From contig NZ_QEKW01000018.1 in the NCBI RefSeq assembly GCF_003096675.1, forward strand, positions 22,110 to 86,109: DNA of 64,000 nt. Reading direction: 5' to 3'. Positions 1 to 9,883 of this stretch are shown here, in pieces. Every line of letters begins with the position of its first letter. The stretch's first letter is position 1. Below the pieces are notes generated by a model that saw only the letters and a list, made by a program, of their open reading frames with translations, made no database searches and had not been told where the DNA came from. Origin of the DNA: Actinomycetospora cinnamomea. Its GTDB lineage: Bacteria > Actinomycetota > Actinomycetes > Mycobacteriales > Pseudonocardiaceae. The position numbers and the translations under genes were made by a program.

Positions 1-178
1 CCGCACCGCCGGTCGGGGGAACCGGCGCGACCATCCTGGGCTCCGCGCGGCGACGACACCAAGCCCCGGCGGGGGTCGTGCCCGGGCCGGGTCGCGGGTT
101 CACCGGACCCGGGACCGGCGCGCGACGGTGCGTGCCGGACGGCGGCTCGCCTCCCGTCGCCCGGTGGGGCACCGGGGG
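1..178 (-). other. Intergenic region, possible start of the next gene (Ppx/GppA?)
   Basis: This stretch follows the DUF501 gene on the minus strand. In mycobacteria the gene after DUF501 is an exopolyphosphatase (ppx2). A minus-strand frame is open from a GTG at 103 through an ATG at 34 to the window edge, but only a few codons are visible and no Ppx motif can be read. Whether a gene starts here is inference from synteny alone. Confidence 0.2.
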
Positions 179-724
179 TCAGCCCGTCGGGTCGTGGGCG
201 GGGGTGTCGTCGGCCGGCGCGACGCACGGCCCCGCGTGCCACCAGTGGTCGAGCCGGGCGAGGGTCTCGTCGCCGATCGGGTTGACGCCCGCACCCCGCG
301 CGAGGGTGTGGGCGACGTGCACGTGCAGGCACTTCACGCGCCCGGGCATGCCGCCGGCGCTGACCTCGGTGCCCAGCGGGTCGATCGCGTCGCGGTCGGC
401 CAGGTATGCGGCGTGCGCCGCCGCGTAGCGCGCGGCGAGGTCCGGGTCGGTGCCGAGGCGCTCGGTCTGCTCGCGCATGAGGCCCTCGGCCTCGAGCCGC
501 CCGATCCGTGAGGTCAGGCGCGGGCACGTCGCGTAGTACAGCGTCGGGAACGGCGTGCCGTCCTCGAGCCGTGGCGAGGTCTCGACGACGTCGGGCAGCC
601 CGCAGGGACAGCGGTGCGCCACGCGCCGCAGCCCGCGGGGACGCCGGCCGAGCTGGGCGGCGACGGCCGCGGCGTCGGCGTCGTGCACGTCGGTGGTGCT
701 CGGGCCGGGCGGGGTGGCGCTCAC
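179..724 (-). CDS. DUF501 domain-containing protein
   Basis: A 181-residue cytosolic protein of the actinobacterial DUF501 family (Rv1025 type). The family hallmarks are visible: a CPCG cysteine pair near residue 46, then a conserved core around PTLYYATCPRL and a C-terminal KCLHVHVAH segment. The clustered Cys and His could bind metal, but no biochemical role is established for the family. The GTG start at 724 overlaps the ftsB stop (GTGA), so translation is probably coupled in the eno-ftsB-DUF501 operon. The length fits the family. Confidence 0.88.
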   Translation of the reverse strand: MSATPPGPSTTDVHDADAAAVAAQLGRRPRGLRRVAHRCPCGLPDVVETSPRLEDGTPFPTLYYATCPRLTSRIGRLEAEGLMREQTERLGTDPDLAARYAAAHAAYLADRDAIDPLGTEVSAGGMPGRVKCLHVHVAHTLARGAGVNPIGDETLARLDHWWHAGPCVAPADDTPAHDPTG

Positions 725-1395
725 GGAGCGGTGCCCAGCGTCGACCGGGCGACGCGCTCGTACCAGGGCAGCTCGGCCTCCGCGGGCGGCAGGCCCGCGC
801 GCGGCCCGGTCTCGCGCGGGTCGCGCGCGGCGTCGGCGTCGCCGGGCAGCTGCACGCGATAGGGGACCTCGCCGGGCCGGGCGTAGCCGAGGCGCTCGCG
901 GGCCAGCGCCTCGATGTGGGCGGGGTCGCGCAGGGCGGCCCGCTCCTCGGTGAGGACCGCGACCTCGCGCGCCAGGCGGTCCTGCTCCGCGGCGACGGCG
1001 GCGAGCTCGTGGCGCTGGGTGACGTAGTTGCGCAGCGGCACGGCGACGGTCAGCGCGAGCGCGCACACCACGACGGCGAGCACGGCCGCCCGGCGGGCGG
1101 TCGAGAGGCCCAGCGCGCCCCCGGTGGCCTGGGCGGCCCGGCGGGCGCGGGCCGCGGCGGCCGCGGGACCCGACGGCACGCGCAGGGGGTGGCGGCGGCG
1201 CACGACGCGCTGCGGGTCGCGGCGGGGTCCCTGGCGCGCCCGGGTGCGGCCGCGCGGCGCCGCCGGGGCGCCCGCGCCGCCCCGGCCGCGCCCGGTCCCG
1301 CGGCGGCGGCCGCGGGACGAGGCGGCCGAGCCCCCCGCCGCCGACCCCGCGGTGTCGCGGTCGGGGAGGTCGCGGGTGGGCTCGGCGGCGGCCAC
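721..1395 (-). CDS. ftsB: FtsB/DivIC-family septum formation initiator
   Basis: A divisome protein of the FtsB/DivIC family, expected to bridge FtsL/FtsQ at the septum. The 224-residue product has a long Arg/Gly/Ala-rich cytosolic N-terminus (residues 1-100), one transmembrane helix (about 103-120), an extracytoplasmic heptad coiled coil (about 121-155) and the family motif ARERLGYARPGE (165-176). The basic N-terminal extension is typical of actinobacterial members and much longer than in E. coli (about 100 residues). The GTG start lies 5 bases after the eno stop. The position between eno and DUF501 matches mycobacteria. Confidence 0.9.
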   Translation of the reverse strand: MAAAEPTRDLPDRDTAGSAAGGSAASSRGRRRGTGRGRGGAGAPAAPRGRTRARQGPRRDPQRVVRRRHPLRVPSGPAAAAARARRAAQATGGALGLSTARRAAVLAVVVCALALTVAVPLRNYVTQRHELAAVAAEQDRLAREVAVLTEERAALRDPAHIEALARERLGYARPGEVPYRVQLPGDADAARDPRETGPRAGLPPAEAELPWYERVARSTLGTAP

Positions 1396-1400
1396 GCGGC

Positions 1401-2867
<1,467 letters not shown>

Positions 2868-2881
2868 CTACGGTGACGGGG

Positions 2882-3325
2882 ATGTCCGCCGCACAGCCCG
2901 ACCCCGCCGACCAGGACGGCCCCCGGGCGGTGTCGGCGGGCTCGTCGGTCGAGGCCTTCCGCCGCGCCGAGGACCTCCTCGAGAACCGGCGCCCCCTCGA
3001 CGCCCTCAAGGCCCTCGCCCCGCTGCTCGAGGCCGAGCAGGAGGCGGCGTCGGTGCACCTGCTGGCCGCGCGCGCCTACCTGGCGTCCGCGCAGTTCCGG
3101 CGCGCCGAGGAGGGCTTCCTGCGCGTGCTGGAGCTCGACCCGGCCGACCACTACGCCCGCTTCGCCCTCGGCCGCACGCTGCAGCGCCAGAGCCGCCTCG
3201 CCGAGGCGCGGGCGCAGCTGCGCATGGCCGCGGCGATGGACCCGCGCCCGGAGTACCAGGAGGCGCTCGGCGAGGTCAGCGCCAACATCGCGGTGCGCTC
3301 GGACCGCGCCGGCGGTGCGTCCTAG
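2882..3325 (+). CDS. TPR-repeat protein
   Basis: A 147-residue cytosolic protein with about two to three tetratricopeptide repeats: Ala/Leu-rich helical pairs from residue 25 to 135, including an FLRVLELDPADHYARFALGR stretch that is a textbook TPR turn. Such proteins are protein-interaction scaffolds, and the partner is unknown. It is divergent from eno and convergent with the lytic transglycosylase. The ATG at 2882 gives a product starting just before the repeats; longer in-frame starts add Arg/Pro-rich sequence that looks non-coding. Confidence 0.8.
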   Translation: MSAAQPDPADQDGPRAVSAGSSVEAFRRAEDLLENRRPLDALKALAPLLEAEQEAASVHLLAARAYLASAQFRRAEEGFLRVLELDPADHYARFALGRTLQRQSRLAEARAQLRMAAAMDPRPEYQEALGEVSANIAVRSDRAGGAS

Positions 3326-3336
3326 AGCTCCACGGA

Positions 3337-3372
3337 CCCAGCCGCCGGCCCAGCCGCCGACCCAGCCGCCTC
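3337..3372. repeat. Three tandem 12-base units between convergent genes
   Basis: Three near-identical units beginning CCCAGCCGCC lie between the stop of the TPR gene and the stop of the transglycosylase gene. They do not form a clear hairpin. They may be a slippage-derived microsatellite. Confidence 0.7.
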
Positions 3373-4290
3373 CTACGCCTGCGACGCGCCCGCGTACGAG
3401 TCCGCCGCCGCGTAGACACGGCGGCCGTACTCGTCGGAGTTGTTGTACGACAGCACCGCCGCGCGCCAGCCCGGACCGGTGGCGAGGTCGCGGCCGCCGG
3501 CGCACAGGTACCGCCCGGCGGCGAGCGCGGCGTCGTCGATGTTGTTCGGGTCGGCGACCCCGTCGCCGTTGCCGTCCGAGCGCCACCGCGCCCACGTCGA
3601 CGGGATGAACTGCAGGGGGCCCACCGCACGGTCGAGGGCCGTGTCGCCGTCGAGGACGCCGCCGTCGGTGTCGCCGATGGTGCGGTTGCCGCCGGTGCCG
3701 TCGAGGGGCACGCCGATGATCGGCGGCGTCACCTTGCCGGTGTCCGCGATCGTCGCGCCGCGGTAGCGGCCGTGGTTGGACTCGATGCGGGCCAGCCCCG
3801 CGATCGTGACCCACGAGAGGTTGCACTCGGGCTGCTCGCTCTTCACGGCGAGGTCGGCCATCCCGTAGGCCTGCAGGGCGCGGGCGGGGACGTCGACCCG
3901 CTCGGAGATCCCGCTCGCCCAGCTCGCGAGCGTCGCCCGCGGCCCGCCCCCGGCCGGGGCGGGCGCCCCGGGCAGCTGCGCGAGCGCGGGCGGGGCGAGC
4001 GCGCTGGGCTGCGCGACCGTGCCGAGCTGCACGGGGGCCGGCTCCACCTCGAGGGCGGGGATCTCCTCGGCGCCCGCGTCCTGGCGCCCGAACTGGTGGC
4101 GCTGGCTCACGACCACGACCGTGGCGACGGCCGCGAGCAGCAGCAGGAGGACCAGGCCGAGGCGCCCGACGAGCGCGAGCCGGCGCGGAGGGGGCGCCAC
4201 CTCCGCGTCGCGTCCGCTGCGGACCGTCGATCGACGGGGGCCCGGGACACGATCGCGGGAACCCGGCGTCGGGTCGGTCGGCGCGCTCAT
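3373..4290 (-). CDS. Membrane-anchored lytic murein transglycosylase (LpqU-like)
   Basis: A 305-residue peptidoglycan lytic transglycosylase of the MltB/SLT_2 type. A basic N-terminus is followed by a transmembrane helix (about residues 40-62) and a Pro/Ala linker, then the catalytic domain. The catalytic glutamate sits in IAGLARIESNHGRYRG, followed by AVGPLQFIPSTW, NNIDDAALAAGRYLC and YNNSDEYGRRVYAAA. Mycobacterial LpqU is a lipoprotein; here no lipobox cysteine is seen, so anchoring should be by the helix. In mycobacteria lpqU lies between mazG and eno, and here it is the left edge of a region that separates those genes. Confidence 0.88.
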   Translation of the reverse strand: MSAPTDPTPGSRDRVPGPRRSTVRSGRDAEVAPPPRRLALVGRLGLVLLLLLAAVATVVVVSQRHQFGRQDAGAEEIPALEVEPAPVQLGTVAQPSALAPPALAQLPGAPAPAGGGPRATLASWASGISERVDVPARALQAYGMADLAVKSEQPECNLSWVTIAGLARIESNHGRYRGATIADTGKVTPPIIGVPLDGTGGNRTIGDTDGGVLDGDTALDRAVGPLQFIPSTWARWRSDGNGDGVADPNNIDDAALAAGRYLCAGGRDLATGPGWRAAVLSYNNSDEYGRRVYAAADSYAGASQA

Positions 4291-4361
4291 CGGGGGGCAG
4301 GTTACGCGGCGGTACACGACGGGCCGCGGCCAGTGGGAGACCGGCGCGCCACCGGTCGGGA

Positions 4362-5612
4362 TCAGGTGCGCAGCAGGTCCTGCCCCAGGAAGTCCCCTGG
4401 TCCGCGGACCCCGGGCAGGGCGAAGAAGAACCCGCCCCCCTCGGCCATGACGTACTCCTCGAGGGGCTCGCCGTCGAGGCGTCCCTGGACCGCGAGGAAT
4501 CCGGCCTCCAGGCTGCGCTGGTAGCAGACGAACGCGAGTCCCTGGTCGAGGGCCCCGGCCCCGTCGAAGCCGCGGGTGTAGGAGAAGCCGCGGCGCAGCA
4601 GGAGGCTGCCCGCGGTCTCGGGTGTCCTCGGGTTGGCCAGGCGGATGTGGGCGTCGAGGGGCGTGATCCGACCGTCGGGGTCGGCGCGGTAGTCCGGCTC
4701 GTCGATCTCCGAGGCCCGCCCGAGCGGCGCGCCGCTGAGCTTGTGCCGCCCGATCAGGGCCTCCTGCTCGGCGAGCGGGGTCCGGTCCCAGAACTCCACG
4801 AACATCCGGATGACGCGGACGACGAGGTACGACCCGCCCGCGGTCCAGGCCGGCTCGGGGTCGCCCGCCGCGACCCACACGTAGCGGTCCATCAGCGCGG
4901 CGTTCGAGGACGTCAGGTTCGCGGTCCCGTCGATGAAGCCGAGGAGGTTGCGCGGCGAGCCGGTCGTCGACTCCCCCGGCGCCGAGCCGCGCCCGAACCC
5001 GTCGAGCACCCACCGCAGGGTCAGCGTGCGCCGCGTCCGGCGCATCAGCTGGCGCAGGGCGAACACGACCGTGTCCGGGTGCCGGGCCTGCACGCTGACG
5101 AGGACGTCACCGTGGCTGCGGGCCGGGTCGAGGCGGTCATTGGCCAGGAACGGCATCGTCACCAGTTCCCGGGGGCGCAGGGCGGCCAGGCCGTACCGGT
5201 GGTCGAACAGCGAGGCCCCCACCCCGACCACGATCGAGAGATCGTCGGGCGGGGGCTCGGCACCCAGGAGACCCGAGTCCTCGGGGGGCAGCGCCGGATC
5301 CCGGACCCGGGGCGGTCGCCCGGACATGAGCCCGTCGATCTCGTCGGTCAGTTCCCGCAGCATCTCCTCGAGGGCGCCGCGGTCGGGCGCGAGGCTGGTG
5401 AACGAGGCCAGCAGGCCCGAGGCCGGGACCGGCAGGGACGTGATGCCGGTCTGGGTGTGCCCGTGGAAGGGGACGCGATCGGCCGGGCCCCCGCCCGGTG
5501 CCGACCCCGACGAGGACGAGGCGCACCCGGCGAGCAGCGCGCCGCCGCCGAGCGCGGCGCCGGTGGTGAACAGCCGGCGGCGCGACAGCCCGCCACGGTC
5601 GCCGGAGGTCAC
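4362..5612 (-). CDS. efeB: EfeB-type deferrochelatase/DyP peroxidase (Tat lipoprotein)
   Basis: Heme-dependent dye-decolourising peroxidase of the EfeB branch, which works with EfeO in iron uptake. The 416-residue protein has a twin-arginine signal (LSRRRLF at residues 9-15) and a lipobox LLAGC with Cys30, so it is probably exported folded by Tat and lipidated. DyP hallmarks are GFIDGTAN (the GXXDG motif) and the proximal-heme histidine region around IGRHKLSG, ending with FVCYQRSLEAGF. Its GTG start overlaps the efeO stop (GTGA), so the two genes form one transcript controlled by the iron box upstream of efeO. Confidence 0.92.
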   Translation of the reverse strand: MTSGDRGGLSRRRLFTTGAALGGGALLAGCASSSSGSAPGGGPADRVPFHGHTQTGITSLPVPASGLLASFTSLAPDRGALEEMLRELTDEIDGLMSGRPPRVRDPALPPEDSGLLGAEPPPDDLSIVVGVGASLFDHRYGLAALRPRELVTMPFLANDRLDPARSHGDVLVSVQARHPDTVVFALRQLMRRTRRTLTLRWVLDGFGRGSAPGESTTGSPRNLLGFIDGTANLTSSNAALMDRYVWVAAGDPEPAWTAGGSYLVVRVIRMFVEFWDRTPLAEQEALIGRHKLSGAPLGRASEIDEPDYRADPDGRITPLDAHIRLANPRTPETAGSLLLRRGFSYTRGFDGAGALDQGLAFVCYQRSLEAGFLAVQGRLDGEPLEEYVMAEGGGFFFALPGVRGPGDFLGQDLLRT

Positions 5613-6538
5613 TGGAGGCCCAACACCCCCGGGACCATGGCGACGTCCTCCGACAGTCCGGCGAGCTGGACCTTGAAGGTGTCGACCTGCTGGGTCGTCA
5701 CCGTCGGCGCCGGGCACAGCGGCGACGGGTACTCGTCGTTCTCCTGGCAGTACGGCACGAACGACCCGTCGGGCCGTCGCAGCGACGCGAGGCCCGCGTC
5801 GACGTCGGCGAAGCCCTGGTCGATCGCGGGGAGCACGGCGGGCCGGGAGGCCTGCAACGCCGGCCGCAGGAACCCGATGACCGCGACCGAACCGTCGATG
5901 TTGGCCTGGAAATCGGAGAGGTCGGTCTTGGAGTACCGGTCCTCCTCGCCGGTGATCTTGCCCTGGGACACCTCCTCGATCAGCTCCGCGGAGCCCCGGG
6001 CCATGTCGAGCGCCGGGATGCGCAAGGTCCGGATCTGCTGGTCGAGGGTCTGCAGGTCGGCGTCGAGCTGGTCGGCGAACGGGACGGCGGCGGCGGTCTG
6101 CCCCTGCTCCCAGAGGATGTACTCGATGCGGTGCCACCCGGTGAACTCCGGGTCCTCCACCCCGGCGAAGTCGTCGACCCGGGCGTCGACGGCGCCGTCG
6201 ATCTCCTCCACGAGGCCGGCGATCGGCTCGATGCGCTCCCAGCCGACGCGCGAGGGCGCGAACGCCGCCTTGGCGGCCTCCAGGTCGCCCGCCCGGACCG
6301 CGTCGGTGAGGACACGGGTGCCCGCGACCGTGTCGGCGACCTGCTGCCGGACGTAGTCCTCGTACTGCGCGACCGCCTGGTCGATCATCTGCGTCCGGTC
6401 CGGCGCCGCCGGTGCCGCGGCGGGCGCCGCGGGAGCGGGCGGGGCCGGCGGCGCACCCCCGCACGCCGCGAGGACGACGACCGCCGCTCCGAGGACGCCG
6501 ACGAGCGGCAGGACCTGGCGGGAACCGGTGCTGGGCAC
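5609..6538 (-). CDS. efeO: EfeO iron uptake lipoprotein (imelysin/peptidase M75 fold)
   Basis: A 309-residue surface iron-binding protein of the EfeO family. It has a lipoprotein signal with lipobox LAACG (Cys26), an Ala/Pro-rich spacer, then the imelysin-like helical domain with the GWHRIEYILW segment carrying the family HxxE metal motif. The GTG at 6538 is preferred because a GGAAGG ribosome site lies just upstream and the signal peptide then has normal length. It is first in efeO-efeB. No efeU permease gene is seen in the window. The promoter carries a strong DtxR/IdeR-like operator and is shared with the divergent arabinosyltransferase gene. Confidence 0.92.
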   Translation of the reverse strand: MPSTGSRQVLPLVGVLGAAVVVLAACGGAPPAPPAPAAPAAAPAAPDRTQMIDQAVAQYEDYVRQQVADTVAGTRVLTDAVRAGDLEAAKAAFAPSRVGWERIEPIAGLVEEIDGAVDARVDDFAGVEDPEFTGWHRIEYILWEQGQTAAAVPFADQLDADLQTLDQQIRTLRIPALDMARGSAELIEEVSQGKITGEEDRYSKTDLSDFQANIDGSVAVIGFLRPALQASRPAVLPAIDQGFADVDAGLASLRRPDGSFVPYCQENDEYPSPLCPAPTVTTQQVDTFKVQLAGLSEDVAMVPGVLGLQ

Positions 6539-6556
6539 GTCGCGCCCCTTCCTGTG

Positions 6557-6575
6557 TGAAGTTAGGCTCACCTTA
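6557..6575. promoter_or_regulatory. DtxR/IdeR-type iron box between efeO and the Emb-like gene
   Basis: The 19-base site TGAAGTTAGGCTCACCTTA matches the DtxR/IdeR palindrome TWAGGTWAGSCTWACCTWA at 16 of 19 positions by hand alignment. It ends 18 bases upstream of the efeO start and 51 bases before the start of the arabinosyltransferase gene, so iron-loaded repressor could control both. Iron control of efeO is expected; control of the glycosyltransferase is inference. Confidence 0.8.
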
Positions 6576-6626
6576 CATCTGGCCCGCCTGATGACAAGCC
6601 GTCCGCGATCGCGAGGATGAGGACCC

Positions 6627-9600
6627 GTGACACCGGCACGCGGCACCGGCCGCGCCGCGCCCGCGGCCGCGGTCGCCGGGCTCGTCGCCGTGCTGTGCGC
6701 GCTGCTGCTGCCCTTCGCCCCGGTGTCGGTGAACGAGCCCACCGTGCGCTGGCCGGTCGACCCGTCGAGACCGGAGTCGACGTTGCTCACCCTGACCGCC
6801 TACCGGCCGCTCGCGCTCGACCTGCGGTTCAGCTGCGACGTCGCCCGCCAGGCCGGGGCCGAGGGGTCCGGCGTCGTCGTCTCGACCGCGCTGCCGGGCT
6901 CGCCGGAGGCGGGCGTCACCGGGCTGCTCGTCACCGCCGCCGACGGTCGGGTCGCCGTGCGTGCCCTCGACCGCGTGCTGGTCGACGAGCCGCTGCCCAC
7001 CGGGCCCTGCGCGTACCGGGTCACCGGCCGCAGCGCCGGTCGCCCCACCGACGTGCGCCCGTCCGGCCCCGGCGGTGGGGCGCGTGCCCCGGGCGCGTTC
7101 GCCGGACCCGGCGACGCGGAGCTCGTGGTCACCCGCGACGGGCGCGAGCTCGCCCGCGCCGCCGACGACCAGCTCCCCGACGTCGACGTCCTGGTCACCT
7201 CGGTCACCACGCTGCCTCCCGACGCCGCCGGGGACCTCGCGGTCCGGCTCCGGGTCGACGACGAGTTCACCAGCAGCCCGACCCCGCTCAAGAACGTGCT
7301 GACCGCGGTGCTCGTGCTCGCCCTGCTGGCCGCGGCCGGCCTCCTCGTGGCCGCCGACCGCACCTCGCCCGAGGCCACCCCGCGGCGCTCCCGGCGTCCC
7401 CGGTGGCCGGGGCGGCCCCGGGTCGTCGACCTCGCCGTGCCGGCCGTGCTGGCGGTGTGGACGTTCGTGGCGCCGGCCACCGACGACGACGGGTACTTCG
7501 CCACGCAGGCCCGCAACGCGGTGCTCTCCGGCGAGGTCGGCAACTACTACCAGTTCTACGACCAGAGCTTCGTCCCGTTCACCTGGGTCTCCCAGGGCCT
7601 GGGCGCCTGGCAGCAGCTCGCCGGGTTCGGTCCGGTCCCGCAGCGGGTCCCGGCGCTGGTCCTCGGTGTGCTCACCTGGCTGGTGCTGCGCCGCGTCGCC
7701 GCGCCGGCCTTCGAGCAGCCGGCGGGGCCGGCGGCTCCGGGTGAGCCGGACGGGCCGGTGGGACGGTGGCGGGCCCGCGCCGGGCCCGTCGTGCTCGGGG
7801 TGGTCTTCCTGGCGTGGTGGGTCCCCTACGACATGGGTGTGCGCCCGGAGGCCGTGGTCGCCCTGTGCGGCGTCGCCGCGATGCACGCCGTGCTGGTCAC
7901 CGGGCGCGACCACCGGCTGGCACCGGCCTGGGTGGCGTGCGCGCTCGCCGGGGTGGGGTTCACCGCCCACACGACCGGGGTCACCATGGTCGCGCCGCTG
8001 CTCGCCGGCCTGCCCGCCCTGTGGCCGGTGCTGCGCGTGCCCGGCGCGCGCGTGGCCACGGCCGGCCGGGTCGTCGCCGTGGCCTCGGGGGCGATGATCG
8101 CTCCGCTGCTCGGGTTCGCCGACGGGGCGCTGCGCGACTTCCGGCGCGGGCAGGCGCTCTTCCTGTCGGTGCTGGAGCAGGACGGGTGGACCGCGGAGTT
8201 CGAGCGGTACGCGTACCTGCTCGACGAGGGTGCGATGGGCAACTTCGCCAAGCGGGCCGCGGTGCTGGCGTGCCTGGTCGCGCTCGCGTGGTACGCCGTG
8301 CTCGCGGTCGCCGCCCGGGCGAGGCACCGTCCGCTGCCGGCCCCGCTGACGCTCGCCGCGACCACCACGGCGCTGTCCTTCGTGGCGCTGGCCGCGACCC
8401 CGTCGAAGTGGACCCACCACTTCGGCGCCCTCGCCGGGGTCGGTCCGGCGTTCCTCGGCGTCCTGCTGGTGACGGCCGTGCCGCTGACCCGGCGCGTGCT
8501 GGACGGGGCGAGACCACCGGGTGGTGTCGTCGCCGCGGCCGCCGGCTCCGTCGTGGCGGCGATCGCGCTGGCCTGGCACGGCCCGAACTCCTGGCCGTAC
8601 GCCTGGCTCGACGGCGTGCGCACCCCCCACCAGCCCCCCTCGATCCGCAACGTCGGGCTGGACAGCCCGCTGCTGTGGGCCCTCGCCGTCGGGCTGGTGG
8701 CGCTCGTGCTGGCGTGGCGGTCCCGCGGGAGCGGTGTCGACGCCGCCCGGCGGCACGCACTGTGGGCCCTGCCGATCGTGGTCGTGGTCTCCCTCGCCGC
8801 GACCACCGCCTACACCGTCGGGAGCTTCGGTGTCGCCGCCGTCCGCGGTGTCCCCCCCGGCTCGATGTGGGCCCGGACGACGGCCGACCCGCTCGGGTCG
8901 GGCTGTGGCGCGACCTCGACCATCCGCGTCCTCGATCCCTTCACCGCCCGACCCCTGGCGCCCGCGGGCCTGCCCGCCCCGTCACCACCGGCGGGTTTCG
9001 TGCCCGACGCCGGGTACTACGCGAACAACCGCCCGCAGGGCAGCGTCACCGCGGGCTGGGGCAGCCTCGCCGGCGACGACGCCGGCCCCGCCGGGCAGGA
9101 CACCGCCGAGCAGAGCACCGGGGAGATGTCCACCGGGTGGTACGCCCTCCCGGACGCACCCGGGGACGGGTCCACCGTCATCGTGACCGCGGCCGGGACG
9201 CTCGCCGCCGGCAACGAGCTGGTCGCGGAGTACGGGCGACGGACGGGTGCGTCCCCGGCCCCCACCGGCGAGCAGGCGCTCGCCGACACCCTGCGCAGCC
9301 CGTCGTGGCGGACTTTGACGCTGGCGCCGCCCCCCGGGAGCGACGTCGTCCGACTGCACGCCGTGGACCGCACGGGCGATCTCCACGGCTGGCTGGCGTT
9401 CACCGCGCCGGCGCTGGCCCGGCCGGTCGACCTCCGGACCCACCTGCGGGACGGGTTCGGCGCCGACGCCCCCGTCGCCCTCGGCTGGCACCTGGCCTTC
9501 GCCCATCCGTGCCTGCGGCCGCCCGCTGTCGTCGACGGCATCACCGAGCCACCGGTCGCGGCGATCCTGCGGGTCGACGGGCCTCGCGCCGCCCTCGACG

Positions 9601-9815
9601 ACATCGCGTGGCAGCCCGCCCGGGGCGGGGTGTTCGGGCAGGTCGCGCGCAGCCGTTCCGTGCTCGCCCTCGCGACCGTCGGCCCGGTCGACCCGGACGT
9701 GCGGGTGTACGTGTTCGGCACCCCCCTCGCCCGGGACGCCTACACCCTGACGACCGAGCAGCGGACCGTGCCCGGGGCCCGCGTCGCGATCAGCGCGCCC
9801 CCGGCGCCGAGGTGA
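6627..9815 (+). CDS. Emb-like arabinosyltransferase (GT53)
   Basis: A large polytopic membrane glycosyltransferase related to mycobacterial EmbA/B/C, which add D-arabinofuranose from decaprenyl-phosphoryl arabinose to arabinogalactan or lipoarabinomannan. The 1,062 residues match Emb length. There is an N-terminal helix (about 12-34), an extracytoplasmic N-domain with a VNEPTVRWP segment, then the GT-C core with the acidic motif ATDDDGYFATQARNA (about residue 287) followed by NYYQFYDQSF. Many helices follow, and a C-terminal carbohydrate-binding-like domain from about residue 760 (TGWYALPDAP, VIVTAAGTL). GTG start with GAGGATGAGGA upstream. It stands alone next to efeO instead of in an embCAB cluster. 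Confidence 0.9.
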   Translation: MTPARGTGRAAPAAAVAGLVAVLCALLLPFAPVSVNEPTVRWPVDPSRPESTLLTLTAYRPLALDLRFSCDVARQAGAEGSGVVVSTALPGSPEAGVTGLLVTAADGRVAVRALDRVLVDEPLPTGPCAYRVTGRSAGRPTDVRPSGPGGGARAPGAFAGPGDAELVVTRDGRELARAADDQLPDVDVLVTSVTTLPPDAAGDLAVRLRVDDEFTSSPTPLKNVLTAVLVLALLAAAGLLVAADRTSPEATPRRSRRPRWPGRPRVVDLAVPAVLAVWTFVAPATDDDGYFATQARNAVLSGEVGNYYQFYDQSFVPFTWVSQGLGAWQQLAGFGPVPQRVPALVLGVLTWLVLRRVAAPAFEQPAGPAAPGEPDGPVGRWRARAGPVVLGVVFLAWWVPYDMGVRPEAVVALCGVAAMHAVLVTGRDHRLAPAWVACALAGVGFTAHTTGVTMVAPLLAGLPALWPVLRVPGARVATAGRVVAVASGAMIAPLLGFADGALRDFRRGQALFLSVLEQDGWTAEFERYAYLLDEGAMGNFAKRAAVLACLVALAWYAVLAVAARARHRPLPAPLTLAATTTALSFVALAATPSKWTHHFGALAGVGPAFLGVLLVTAVPLTRRVLDGARPPGGVVAAAAGSVVAAIALAWHGPNSWPYAWLDGVRTPHQPPSIRNVGLDSPLLWALAVGLVALVLAWRSRGSGVDAARRHALWALPIVVVVSLAATTAYTVGSFGVAAVRGVPPGSMWARTTADPLGSGCGATSTIRVLDPFTARPLAPAGLPAPSPPAGFVPDAGYYANNRPQGSVTAGWGSLAGDDAGPAGQDTAEQSTGEMSTGWYALPDAPGDGSTVIVTAAGTLAAGNELVAEYGRRTGASPAPTGEQALADTLRSPSWRTLTLAPPPGSDVVRLHAVDRTGDLHGWLAFTAPALARPVDLRTHLRDGFGADAPVALGWHLAFAHPCLRPPAVVDGITEPPVAAILRVDGPRAALDDIAWQPARGGVFGQVARSRSVLALATVGPVDPDVRVYVFGTPLARDAYTLTTEQRTVPGARVAISAPPAPR

Positions 9816-9883
9816 GGGTGTCCTCACATGCCCGCTACCCTTCCGGTCGTGCCACGCCCCCCGCTCCGTGCCGCACCCCCGGG

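Noticed and set aside
6573..8756. A 727-codon open frame on the minus strand, antisense to the arabinosyltransferase
   Set aside because: It is Arg/Gly/Gln-rich low-complexity sequence typical of a shadow frame in GC-rich DNA. The plus strand has clear Emb motifs.
9812..9827. GTGAGGGTGTCCTCAC as a fifth iron box
   Set aside because: Only about 11-12 of 19 positions match, and it overlaps the arabinosyltransferase stop. A short hairpin is a better description.
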